Source: Thermoleophilaceae bacterium (GTDB taxonomy: Bacteria; Actinomycetota; Thermoleophilia; Solirubrobacterales; Thermoleophilaceae). From it: 64,000 bases of DNA. Of this stretch, positions 40,561 through 48,581 are shown in pieces (positions within the stretch are counted from its first letter, which is position 1; every line of letters starts with the position of its first letter). The notes beneath the pieces were generated by a model, which saw nothing but the letters and a program-made list of their open reading frames with translations, did no database searches and had not been told where the DNA came from. The DNA is taken from positions 1 to 64,000 of the forward strand of contig JBBDYQ010000007.1 in NCBI GenBank assembly GCA_040901445.1. The letters are read 5' to 3'. Both the position numbers and the translations under genes were made by a program.

Positions 40561-41718
40561 GTGCGCAGGATCGTCATCCTCGGCTCCACCGGCTCCATCG
40601 GCACGCAGGCACTCGACGTGGTCGAGGCAAGCGCCGAGCTCGAGGTCGTGGCGCTGGCCGCCGGCTCCAGCCACGAGCCGCTCGTGGAGCAGGCCGCCCG
40701 CTTCGGCGTCTCCCGCATAGCGCTCGCCGACGCCGACGCCGCCGCGCGTGCCGGGGAGGCCTGGACCGGGGGGGAGGTGCTGGCCGGACCCGAGGGCGTC
40801 GTCTCGCTCATCACGGAGTCCGACTGCGATCTCGTGCTCAACGCGCTCGTGGGCTCCGCCGGGCTCGGGCCCACGATCGCCACGCTGGGCGAGGGCATCG
40901 ACCTCGCCCTGGCCAACAAGGAGAGCCTGGTCGTGGGCGGCGAGCTGGTCACCACGCTCGCGGAGGCCACCGGCGCGCGCATCATCCCGGTGGACTCCGA
41001 GCACTCGGCGCTGCACCAGCTGATCGCCGCGGAGGAGCGCCCGGGCACCGTGGACCGGCTGGTGCTCACCGCATCGGGCGGGCCGTTCCGCGGGCGCAGC
41101 GCCGCGGAGCTGCGCGGGGTCACGCGCGAGGAGGCGCTCGCGCACCCGACCTGGGACATGGGCGGCAAGATCACGATCGACTCGGCCACGCTCATGAACA
41201 AGGGGCTCGAGCTGATCGAGGCCCACCACCTGTTCGGCGTGCCCTACGAGCGCATCGACGTGGTCGTGCACCCGCAGTCGATCGTCCACTCCCTGATCCA
41301 CCTCAATGACGGCGCCTCGCTGGCCCATCTCGGCTACCCGGACATGCGCGTGCCGATCTCCTACGCCCTGCACTTCCCCGACCGCGCCGACGTGCCTGTG
41401 GAGGCGCTCGACCTCGCGGCGGTGGGGCAGCTCACCTTCGAGGCGCCGGACGAGGACACGTTCCCCTGTCTGCGGCTCGCCCGCGAGGCGGCCGCGGCCG
41501 GCGGCACTGCGCCGTGCGTGCTCAACGCCGCCAACGAGGTGGCGGTGCACGCCTTCCTCGGCGGCGCGCTCTCGTTCCCGGGCATCGCCGAGGTGATCGA
41601 GCGCACCCTCGCGGACGCCGGCGCGGCGCCCGTCGGCCACTTCTCCGACCTCTACCGGGCGGACGCCGAGGCCCGCGAGCGCGCGGGCGACGTGATCGAG
41701 GGCGTGGCCGCCAAGTGA
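40561..41718 (+). CDS. dxr: 1-deoxy-D-xylulose 5-phosphate reductoisomerase
   Basis: 385 residues, full length. NADPH site VILGSTGSIGTQAL at the N-terminus, NKESLVVGG, IPVDSEHSAL (metal-binding D and E), TASGGPFRG, PTWDMGGKITIDSATLMNKGLE and VLNAANEVAV. It converts DXP to MEP in isoprenoid synthesis; the drug fosmidomycin targets it. Start GTG 40561 at the Rossmann strand. GTGA overlap with rseP, the usual dxr-rseP order. Confidence 0.97.
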   Translation: MRRIVILGSTGSIGTQALDVVEASAELEVVALAAGSSHEPLVEQAARFGVSRIALADADAAARAGEAWTGGEVLAGPEGVVSLITESDCDLVLNALVGSAGLGPTIATLGEGIDLALANKESLVVGGELVTTLAEATGARIIPVDSEHSALHQLIAAEERPGTVDRLVLTASGGPFRGRSAAELRGVTREEALAHPTWDMGGKITIDSATLMNKGLELIEAHHLFGVPYERIDVVVHPQSIVHSLIHLNDGASLAHLGYPDMRVPISYALHFPDRADVPVEALDLAAVGQLTFEAPDEDTFPCLRLAREAAAAGGTAPCVLNAANEVAVHAFLGGALSFPGIAEVIERTLADAGAAPVGHFSDLYRADAEARERAGDVIEGVAAK

Positions 41719-42791
41719 GCTGGGTCCTCGCCTTCGCCGGCTTCTCGGCGCTCATCATCCTGCACGAGTTCGGCCACTTCGCGGTGGCCAAGGCGGTGGG
41801 CATGCGGGTGGAGCGCTTCTCCCTGTTCTTCCCGCCGCTGCTGCTGCGCAGGAAGCGCGGCGAGACCGAGTACGCCATCGGGGCGGTGCCGCTGGGCGGC
41901 TACGTGAAGATCAGCGGCATGAACCCGGACGAGGACCTCCCCCAGGAGGTCCGCGACCGGGCCTACCACGCCCAGCCGGTGTGGAAGCGCATCGCGGTCA
42001 TCGCCGCGGGGCCCGCCATGAACCTGATCATCGCCTTCCTGCTGCTGTTCGTCTTCTTCTGGCAGATCGGGCCCCAGACCGCCAGCAGCATGGTGGGAGA
42101 GCCCGAACCCGGCTTCCCGGCGGCCGGGGTGCTCGAGCCGGGCGACCGGCTCGTGTCGATCGACGGCCGCAGCGGTGAGCCGGCGGACCTCTCGCGGGCC
42201 ATCGCATCACACACCTGTGCGGGGGAGCCCACGGACGGCTGTCGCGCGCAGACGCCGGTCACGCTCGTGATCGAGCGCGACGGGCAGCGCCGCACCCTCG
42301 AGCTCACGCCGGTGTACGACGACGCGGTGGACCGCACGCGGCTGGGCTTCAGCTTCGCGCCGGGCGACCGCGAGCCGTTCGCGCTCGGGGAGTCGATCGA
42401 CGTCACCGCCGACCAGTTCTGGTTCATCACCAAGCAGACCGCCAGCCTGCCCGCGCGCCTGCTCGACGCCGAGCAGCGGGAGGAGATCTCGGGGGTGGTC
42501 GGCGGGTACGAGGTCACGCGCCAGACGATCCTCAACGACGTGGCCGAGGTCATCGGCATCCTCGCCATCATCTCGCTGTCGCTGGCGATCGTGAACCTGT
42601 TCCCGTTCCTGCCGCTGGACGGAGGGCACATCTTCTGGGCGCTGGTCGAGAAGCTGCGGCGCCGTCCCGTGTCGCTGGCCACCATGGAGCGCGCGGGGGT
42701 GATCGGCTTCGCGCTCGTGATCGGCCTGTTCCTGATCGGCCTCTCCAACGACATCGGCCGGCTGTCGGGCGAGGGCTTCAACGTGCGGTAG
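41715..42791 (+). CDS. rseP: Site-2 membrane metalloprotease RseP/MmpA type
   Basis: 358 residues. Zinc motif HEFGH at 17-21 in the first membrane helix, FSLFFPPLLLRR and AIGAVPLGGYVKISGM, a PDZ domain (about 130-230) and the second zinc block NLFPFLPLDGGHI in the third membrane helix; a last helix follows. It performs regulated intramembrane proteolysis, for example of anti-sigma factors. GTG start coupled to dxr. Confidence 0.95.
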   Translation: MSWVLAFAGFSALIILHEFGHFAVAKAVGMRVERFSLFFPPLLLRRKRGETEYAIGAVPLGGYVKISGMNPDEDLPQEVRDRAYHAQPVWKRIAVIAAGPAMNLIIAFLLLFVFFWQIGPQTASSMVGEPEPGFPAAGVLEPGDRLVSIDGRSGEPADLSRAIASHTCAGEPTDGCRAQTPVTLVIERDGQRRTLELTPVYDDAVDRTRLGFSFAPGDREPFALGESIDVTADQFWFITKQTASLPARLLDAEQREEISGVVGGYEVTRQTILNDVAEVIGILAIISLSLAIVNLFPFLPLDGGHIFWALVEKLRRRPVSLATMERAGVIGFALVIGLFLIGLSNDIGRLSGEGFNVR

Positions 42792-42792
42792 G

Positions 42793-42818
42793 CTCGCCCT
42801 GACACCCTGTCAGGCGAG
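42793..42818. promoter_or_regulatory. Palindrome upstream of acyl-CoA ligase, candidate operator
   Basis: CTGACA-CCC-TGTCAG (42799-42813) within the longer CTCGCC..GCGAG pairing. It begins at the rseP stop, where TAGGCT (42789-42794) could act as a -10 box, so the palindrome would overlap transcription start. A TetR/FadR-type repressor site is possible; a weak terminator is the alternative. Confidence 0.45.
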
Positions 42819-42832
42819 GAGGAGAGCCCACG

Positions 42833-44650
42833 ATGGAAGTCGCATCCGCCGAGCGGCGCCGCACGGAGCGGCCGCGCGCACTCGACGCCCGCACGCTCTG
42901 CGAGGCGTTCCAGCTGACCGCCGAGGACAATGCCGACCGGCCCGCCATCCGCACGAAGGGCGACGAGTTCTCGATCTCCTTCCGCGAGTACAACGAACGC
43001 GTGCAGCGAGTGGCCGCCGGACTGGCCGCGCTCGGCATCGGCAAGGGCGACACCGTGGGCATCATGCTCACCAACCGGCCCGAGTTCCACTTCGTGGACA
43101 CGGCGGCGCTGCACCTGGGCGCGGTGCCCTTCTCGATCTACAACACCTACACGCCGGACCAGATCAACTACCTGGTGGGCGACGCCGGCAACACCGTGCT
43201 CGTCACCGAGCAGGCGTTCGCCGACCGCATCCTCAAGGCAAAGGACGGCACCAGCCTCGAGCACGTCGTCGTGGTGGATGGAGATGCCCCCGAGGGCGCC
43301 ATGACGCTGGAGGAGCTCGAGGCCGGCGGAGCGGACGACTTCGACTTCGAGGCGGCCTGGAAGGCGGTCGGGGCCGACGACCACCTCACGATCATCTACA
43401 CCTCAGGCACGACCGGCCCGCCCAAGGGCGTGCAGCTCACCCACGGCAACCTCGCCGAGGCGGTGCGGGCCTTCGACCAGGTCATCGCCTTCCCCTCCGA
43501 CGGCCGGGTGGTGTCCTGGCTGCCCATGGCGCACATCGCCGAGCGCGCCTGCAGCCAGTACCTGCCGATGATGCTCGGCTTCACCGCCACCTGCTGCCCG
43601 AACCCGAAGGAGGTCGTCTTCTACCTGCCGGAGGTGCGGCCCACCTGGTTCTTCGCCGTGCCGCGCATCTGGGAGAAGCTCAAGGCCGCCATCGAGGCCG
43701 GCATCGCCGCGGAGGAGGACGAGCAGAAGAAGCAGGCCACCGAGTGGGCGATCGGGGTGGGGCTGAAGAAGACCCGCCTGATCCAGAGCGGCGAGAAGGT
43801 CCCCGCCGAGCTCGAGGAGGAGTACGGCAAGGCCGACGCCATGGTGCTCTCCAAGATCCGCGAGCGCCTGGGCTTCGACCAGATCGAGTCGGTGAACGTC
43901 GGCGCGGCCCCCACGCCGCCCGAGGTCATCGAGTTCTACCACGCCATCGGCATCCCGCTGGCCGAGCTGTGGGGCATGTCGGAGACCTGTGGCGCCGGCA
44001 CCTGCAACCCGCCCGAGAAGGTCAAGATCGGCACGGTCGGGCCGCCGCCGCCCGGCATCGAGATCAAGCTGGCAGAGGACGGCGAGGTGCTCGTCAAGGG
44101 CCCCGTGATCATGGCCGGCTACCGCAATCAGCCGGACAAGACCAGGGAGACCATCGACGACGACGGCTGGCTCCACACCGGCGACATCGGGCAGATCGAC
44201 GACGAGGGCTATCTCAAGATCGTCGACCGCAAGAAGGAGATCATCATCAACGCGGCCGGCAAGAACATGTCGCCGGCCAACATCGAGGCGGTGGTCAAGT
44301 CGTCGTCGCCGCTCATCGGGCAGGCCGTCGCGGTCGGGGACCGGCGGCCCTTCAACGTGGCGCTGATCACCCTCGACCCGGACGTCGCGCCGGGCTTCGC
44401 CCAGCAGCACGGGATCGAGGACGCCTCGTTCGAGAGCCTGTCGCAGGACGAGGCGGTGCTCGCGGCGGTGCAGGAGGGCGTCGACAAGGCCAACGAGCAG
44501 CTCGCGCGCGTCGAGGGCATCAAGAAGTTCAAGATCCTGCCCACCGACTGGGAGCCGGGCGGCGAGGAGCTCACGCCCACGATGAAGCTCAAGCGCAAGC
44601 CGATCGCCGAGAAGTACGAGGCCGAGATCGAGGCGCTCTACTCCGGGTAA
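42833..44650 (+). CDS. Long-chain acyl-CoA synthetase (AMP-forming)
   Basis: 605 residues, ANL superfamily. P-loop-like AMP motif TIIYTSGTTGPPKGVQLTHGN (core YTSGTTGPPKG), SWLPMAHIAER, ELWGMSETCGAGT (A5), GYRNQPDKTRETIDDDGWLHTGDIG (A7) and DRKKEIIINAAGKNMSP (A8/A10 region), then a C-terminal Lys-bearing lid. It activates fatty acids with CoA and ATP. Ribosome site GAGGAGGAG at 42815-42823. It interrupts the common dxr-rseP-ispG order together with the next gene. Confidence 0.94.
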   Translation: MEVASAERRRTERPRALDARTLCEAFQLTAEDNADRPAIRTKGDEFSISFREYNERVQRVAAGLAALGIGKGDTVGIMLTNRPEFHFVDTAALHLGAVPFSIYNTYTPDQINYLVGDAGNTVLVTEQAFADRILKAKDGTSLEHVVVVDGDAPEGAMTLEELEAGGADDFDFEAAWKAVGADDHLTIIYTSGTTGPPKGVQLTHGNLAEAVRAFDQVIAFPSDGRVVSWLPMAHIAERACSQYLPMMLGFTATCCPNPKEVVFYLPEVRPTWFFAVPRIWEKLKAAIEAGIAAEEDEQKKQATEWAIGVGLKKTRLIQSGEKVPAELEEEYGKADAMVLSKIRERLGFDQIESVNVGAAPTPPEVIEFYHAIGIPLAELWGMSETCGAGTCNPPEKVKIGTVGPPPPGIEIKLAEDGEVLVKGPVIMAGYRNQPDKTRETIDDDGWLHTGDIGQIDDEGYLKIVDRKKEIIINAAGKNMSPANIEAVVKSSSPLIGQAVAVGDRRPFNVALITLDPDVAPGFAQQHGIEDASFESLSQDEAVLAAVQEGVDKANEQLARVEGIKKFKILPTDWEPGGEELTPTMKLKRKPIAEKYEAEIEALYSG

Positions 44651-44686
44651 CCCATACCGGGGACCGTGGGCCCCGAGGTTCAGGGA

Positions 44687-45622
44687 TCAGGGGCCTCCGA
44701 ACCGGGGGCGCAGCGCGAGGACGTTGTCCACGTACTGCTGCGTCTCCGGGAACAGGCCCTGCGAACGAACGGAGCCCAGCCCCTGGTAGTAGGCGGCAGC
44801 CGCCCGTGCCTCATCGCCGCCGGTGTCGCGCAGGAGCTGGCCGAGGTACATCACGCCGGCGTGGACGTTGTCCGCGGCCGAGTTGGCGTCCAGCGGACCG
44901 CCGGCGAGGTTCTGCTGCACCCAGTCCCAGGTGCCGGGCAGGATCTGCATGACGCCGCGGGCGTTGGCGCTCGACACCATCGAGTTGTTGAAGCCGCTCT
45001 CCTGCCATCCGATCGCGGAAGCCAGGGACGCCGGGACGCCGTGCGCCGCCGCGATCTCGTTGATCTGAGCTGCGGTCACGTGCTCCGGAGAGGGGGCGGG
45101 GGAGGCCTGGGGCACGGCCGATGCCGGCTGCGGCGCCGCGGCCGCGGCGGTGGCGTCCGGCGCGCCGGACGGGAGCTTGAGGTGGATGCCCGCCATCAGC
45201 ACGCCGGACGGATCGATGCCGTTCGCGGCGGCCACCTGCTCGGTAGCCACCCCGCTGCGGGCCGCGATGGCCGAGAGCGTGTCGCCCGGCTGCACGACGT
45301 AGGCGCCCAGCGTGGGCGGGGCGCCGGCCTGGGCCGGCGCGCCGGCCTGGGCCGGAGCCTGCGCTGGTGCGCTCGCGGGAGCGGACGCGCCGAGCGCCGC
45401 CGCCCCCTCCCTCACGGACGGGACCCAGATCGTGCTGCCCAGCACGACGTTCGCATCCGGCGACAGCCCGTTGAAGGCCGCCACGGTGGCGGTGGTCAGG
45501 TTGCTGGCGGCCGCGATCGACCAGAGCGTCTCGCCGGGGGCGACTGTGTGGGCGACCTTCGCGCCGGCCGGCGCCGCGAGGAGCGCCAGCGCGACAATGG
45601 CCGCGAGGAGGGATCGGAACAT
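44687..45622 (-). CDS. Secreted LysM lytic transglycosylase
   Basis: 311 residues. Signal peptide (about 1-21), two LysM repeats (HTVAPGETLWSIAAASN at about 25-41 and YVVQPGDTLSAIAARSG at about 108-124) joined by an Ala/Pro/Gln-rich linker, then an SLT domain (about 185-300) with catalytic Glu in IGWQESGFNN, ANARGVMQILPGTW and AAYYQGLG. It cleaves glycan strands of peptidoglycan. Start ATG 45622 with GGGGGAA ribosome site. The 37-bp gap to the convergent ligase gene has only a weak hairpin. Confidence 0.93.
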   Translation of the reverse strand: MFRSLLAAIVALALLAAPAGAKVAHTVAPGETLWSIAAASNLTTATVAAFNGLSPDANVVLGSTIWVPSVREGAAALGASAPASAPAQAPAQAGAPAQAGAPPTLGAYVVQPGDTLSAIAARSGVATEQVAAANGIDPSGVLMAGIHLKLPSGAPDATAAAAAPQPASAVPQASPAPSPEHVTAAQINEIAAAHGVPASLASAIGWQESGFNNSMVSSANARGVMQILPGTWDWVQQNLAGGPLDANSAADNVHAGVMYLGQLLRDTGGDEARAAAAYYQGLGSVRSQGLFPETQQYVDNVLALRPRFGGP

Positions 45623-45733
45623 GCCGTGAGCGTTCCCCCCGCGGCCACGAGGGTCATCCCGTTATGCGCGGATGCAGCCAACCTTGCGCCCGCACGCGGC
45701 CCGTGGCGCAGGCGCCCCGGGCGAGGCAGAGGC

Positions 45734-45739
45734 TATCCT
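45734..45739 (+). promoter_or_regulatory. -10 box TATCCT for ispG
   Basis: TATCCT lies 8 nt before ATG 45748, fitting a leaderless transcript. Confidence 0.5.
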
Positions 45740-45747
45740 CGTTTCCG

Positions 45748-47016
45748 ATGGCCTCCAAGCGGCAGATCGACGTCGGCGGGGTGAAGGTCGGCGGCGGCGC
45801 GCCCGTCGCGGTCCAGTCGATGACGAAGACCGAGACGGCGGACTACGACGCCACGCTCCAGCAGATCCGCGCGATCGCCGACGCCGGGGCGGACCTCGTG
45901 CGCGTGGCCGTGCCGCGCGACGACGACGTGGAGGCGCTCAGGCGCCTGGTGGTGGAGTCGCCGATCCCGGTGATCGCCGATATCCACTTCAACCACACGC
46001 TCGCGCTCAAGGCCATCGACGCCGGGGCGCACTGCATCCGCCTCAACCCCGGCAACATCGGCGGGCCCGGCAAGGTGGCCGAGGTTGCAGCCCGGGCCAA
46101 GGCCGCCGGCACGCCCATGCGCATCGGCGTGAACTCCGGCTCGCTGCCCAAGCACCTGCACGAGCTCGAGCGCTCCCGGCCCGTGGAGGCGCTCGTGACC
46201 GCCGCGGTGGAGTTCGTGGACCTGATGGAGAGCCTGGACTTCGACGACTTCAAGGTCTCGATCAAGTCCACGAGCGTGCCCAACACGATCGCGTCCAACC
46301 GGCTGCTGTCGCAGCGCATCGACTACCCGATCCACCTCGGCATCACCGAGGCCGGCACGAAGTGGTCGGGTTCGCTCAAGTCGGCGGTGGGGCTGGGCAC
46401 GCTGCTGGCCGACGGCGTGGGTGACACCGTGCGCATCTCGCTCTCCACCTTCCACGCGGAGGAGGAGGTCAAGGTGGCCTGGGAGATCCTAAAGGCGCTC
46501 AAGCTGCGCGAGCGCGGCCCCGTGCTCATCGCCTGCCCCACCTGCGGGCGGCTGCAGTTCGACATGGACACCGTCGTCGCCGAGATAGAGCAGCGGCTCG
46601 AGGCCTACGAGCAGCCCATCGAGGTGGCCGTGCTCGGCTGCGCGGTCAACGGCATCGGCGAGGCCTCGCACGCGGACTTCGGGATCACGGGCGCCAAGAA
46701 CGAGGGCCTGATCTTCGCCCACGGCAAGCCGCTGCGGAAGGTGCCGCAGGAGCTGCTCGTGGACGCGCTGTTCGCCGAGATCGACAAGTCGCTGGCCATC
46801 GGCCGTACCGTCGTCGACGAGCACAAGTCCGCCGAGGGCGCGGAGTGGCTCGAGAGGATCGAGGCCGAGAACGCCGACCAGATCACCCCCGAGCGCCTGG
46901 CCCAGATGGAGGCCGCAGCCGCGGCCGCCGAGAGCGGCACGGCGCTGCCGATGGCCAATGGCGCCGACCGGTCCGAGCGCACGCGCGTCACCGGCCGCCG
47001 CTTCTCCCGCGCCTAG
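45748..47016 (+). CDS. ispG: 4-hydroxy-3-methylbut-2-en-1-yl diphosphate synthase
   Basis: 422 residues. It reduces MEcPP to HMBPP in the MEP pathway using a [4Fe-4S] cluster. N-terminal VQSMTKTETADYDATLQQI, IADIHFNHTLAL, CIRLNPGNIG, FKVSIKSTSVPNTI, and cluster ligands in IACPTCGRLQFD and VLGCAVNGIGEA. A ~45-residue C-terminal extension is Ala/Glu-rich and not typical. Start ATG 45748; frames further upstream lack conservation. Confidence 0.96.
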   Translation: MASKRQIDVGGVKVGGGAPVAVQSMTKTETADYDATLQQIRAIADAGADLVRVAVPRDDDVEALRRLVVESPIPVIADIHFNHTLALKAIDAGAHCIRLNPGNIGGPGKVAEVAARAKAAGTPMRIGVNSGSLPKHLHELERSRPVEALVTAAVEFVDLMESLDFDDFKVSIKSTSVPNTIASNRLLSQRIDYPIHLGITEAGTKWSGSLKSAVGLGTLLADGVGDTVRISLSTFHAEEEVKVAWEILKALKLRERGPVLIACPTCGRLQFDMDTVVAEIEQRLEAYEQPIEVAVLGCAVNGIGEASHADFGITGAKNEGLIFAHGKPLRKVPQELLVDALFAEIDKSLAIGRTVVDEHKSAEGAEWLERIEAENADQITPERLAQMEAAAAAAESGTALPMANGADRSERTRVTGRRFSRA

Positions 47017-47018
47017 CG

Positions 47019-48581
47019 TCAGCGGCGTGCGGCGCCGGTCGACCTGCTGCCGTCGGGCACGGCGCGCGCCGTGCGGCTGCGGTACGTCTGGGCGCCGTCG
47101 GTCCAGCGCAGCTGCCAGGTGCCGCGCGGGTTGGTGCGCAGGCGCACGCGGAAGTAGCCGCGCGCCGTGATCGTGCGCACCACCCGCCGCGAGCGGAGGA
47201 TCTCGATGACCTGCTCGCCGCGCCCGCGCGGGCGTGCCCGGCCGAACACCTCCACCTGCCGGGGCCCGAGCTGGCGCACCCAGAGGGGGGTGCGGAAGGC
47301 CGCATAGCCGGGCTTCTCCTCCGCGAAGCCGAAGCGCAGGGTGGGGCTCTCGCACAGCAGCGCGTTCTCGCCGAACCGCAGGCCGCTCTGGAAGCCGCCG
47401 TAGCGCGCGTTGGAGCCCGGGGGCCGATCGAGGTGGATCCGGTCGTCGATCAGCAGGTAGTTGGAGTAGCTCCTCACCCGCGGGCGCGTCCAGGAGATGT
47501 ACTCGGCCTCGTTGATGTGCGAGGCCTGGTCCTCCAGCGGCGCGCCGAAGCCCACGCAGTCCGGCGGGTTGGTCTGGATGCCGAACTCGGTGTTGTAGAT
47601 CGGCAGCTTTCGCCGCACCCGGCGCGTGCGCGCGATGCGGTCCAGCGCGCGCTCCACGCGCACGATCTGGCCGATCGTGGCGTCGTCGGGGTTGGCCACC
47701 CGCGTGCGCGGCCCGGTGGGGCGGGAGTAGGCGTGATAGGCGAATCCGCTCGTGCGGATGCGCGGGAAGCGCGAGCAGCCCCGCACCCGGGCGGCGCGCC
47801 CGCGCAGCGGGCGGTAGCGGCTGTCCACGCAGAAGAACTCGCGCAGCCACTGGATCGGGCGGATGTTCCTGAGCGCCCCGAGCCGCCGGCTTCCGATCGG
47901 GAGGATCTCGCCGAACAGGATCGTGTCGCGGTCGTGCCCGGTCTCGCCCAGGGCCTGGCGGGCCGCCACGTAGAGCCGCCGGTACTGGTGAGGCGCGCTG
48001 GGCGTCAGCCGCCCGCCCAGCCGCTCCGAGAGCGGCTGGATGAACTGCGGGTGGTTGGGCTCGTTCCAGATCGACCACATCGACACCTTGGGCAGCCCGC
48101 CGAACGCGCCGCCGTAGCGGATGCCGATGGCCCTGACGAAGGCCGCGAACTCCTCGGGATCCGGGCGCCGCACGCCGATGTGACCCGACCGCTCGCCCCG
48201 CGCCGTGGCCCACTCCGGCGCCGGCGGGCTGAACATCAGGAAGATGCGGAAGCCGCGCTGGGATGCCTGAAGCACGAGGTCGTCGTACTTGGCGAACGGG
48301 GCCTGCGGATAGGCCGACGGATCGGCGGCGTCGAACGCGGGCTTGGACTCCGCGCCGGGCTCGGGCGCCAGCTCGTGCCACTGCACCCGGACCTTGACGA
48401 TGTTCACCCCGAGCGCCTTGAGCTCGTCGAGGGTGTGAGCGCGGATCTCGGGACCGGACTCCAGCAGCTGGCCGGTGTCCTCGAACATCGTGCGCTGCCC
48501 GCGCGACGCGTCCGCGGCCGCCGGCAGGAACGCGGGCAGCAGTGTGCCGAGGGCCGCGAGCGACGCGAGCAGGCGCGTCAC
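47019..48581 (-). CDS. Secreted glycoside-hydrolase-like TIM-barrel protein, paralog 2
   Basis: 520 residues. Signal peptide (about 1-25), barrel with acid/base Glu E174 in WNEPN and nucleophile E332 in NTEFG, and a C-terminal beta domain. The pattern TEFG-x-x-(T/S)NPPD is shared with paralogs 1 and 3. It is the second gene of a two-gene unit: GTG 48581 overlaps the TGA of paralog 3 (GTGA at 48578-48581). A longer frame upstream belongs to paralog 3 territory and is rejected. Substrate unknown. Confidence 0.8.
   Translation of the reverse strand: MTRLLASLAALGTLLPAFLPAAADASRGQRTMFEDTGQLLESGPEIRAHTLDELKALGVNIVKVRVQWHELAPEPGAESKPAFDAADPSAYPQAPFAKYDDLVLQASQRGFRIFLMFSPPAPEWATARGERSGHIGVRRPDPEEFAAFVRAIGIRYGGAFGGLPKVSMWSIWNEPNHPQFIQPLSERLGGRLTPSAPHQYRRLYVAARQALGETGHDRDTILFGEILPIGSRRLGALRNIRPIQWLREFFCVDSRYRPLRGRAARVRGCSRFPRIRTSGFAYHAYSRPTGPRTRVANPDDATIGQIVRVERALDRIARTRRVRRKLPIYNTEFGIQTNPPDCVGFGAPLEDQASHINEAEYISWTRPRVRSYSNYLLIDDRIHLDRPPGSNARYGGFQSGLRFGENALLCESPTLRFGFAEEKPGYAAFRTPLWVRQLGPRQVEVFGRARPRGRGEQVIEILRSRRVVRTITARGYFRVRLRTNPRGTWQLRWTDGAQTYRSRTARAVPDGSRSTGAARR

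Noticed and set aside
44651-44686. Terminator between the acyl-CoA ligase and LysM transglycosylase genes
   Set aside because: Only a weak 5-bp GC pairing is seen and no T run, so it was not annotated.
45310-45375. Short direct repeats GCGCCGGCCTGGGCC
   Set aside because: They encode the Ala/Pro/Gln linker between LysM domains; low-complexity coding sequence.
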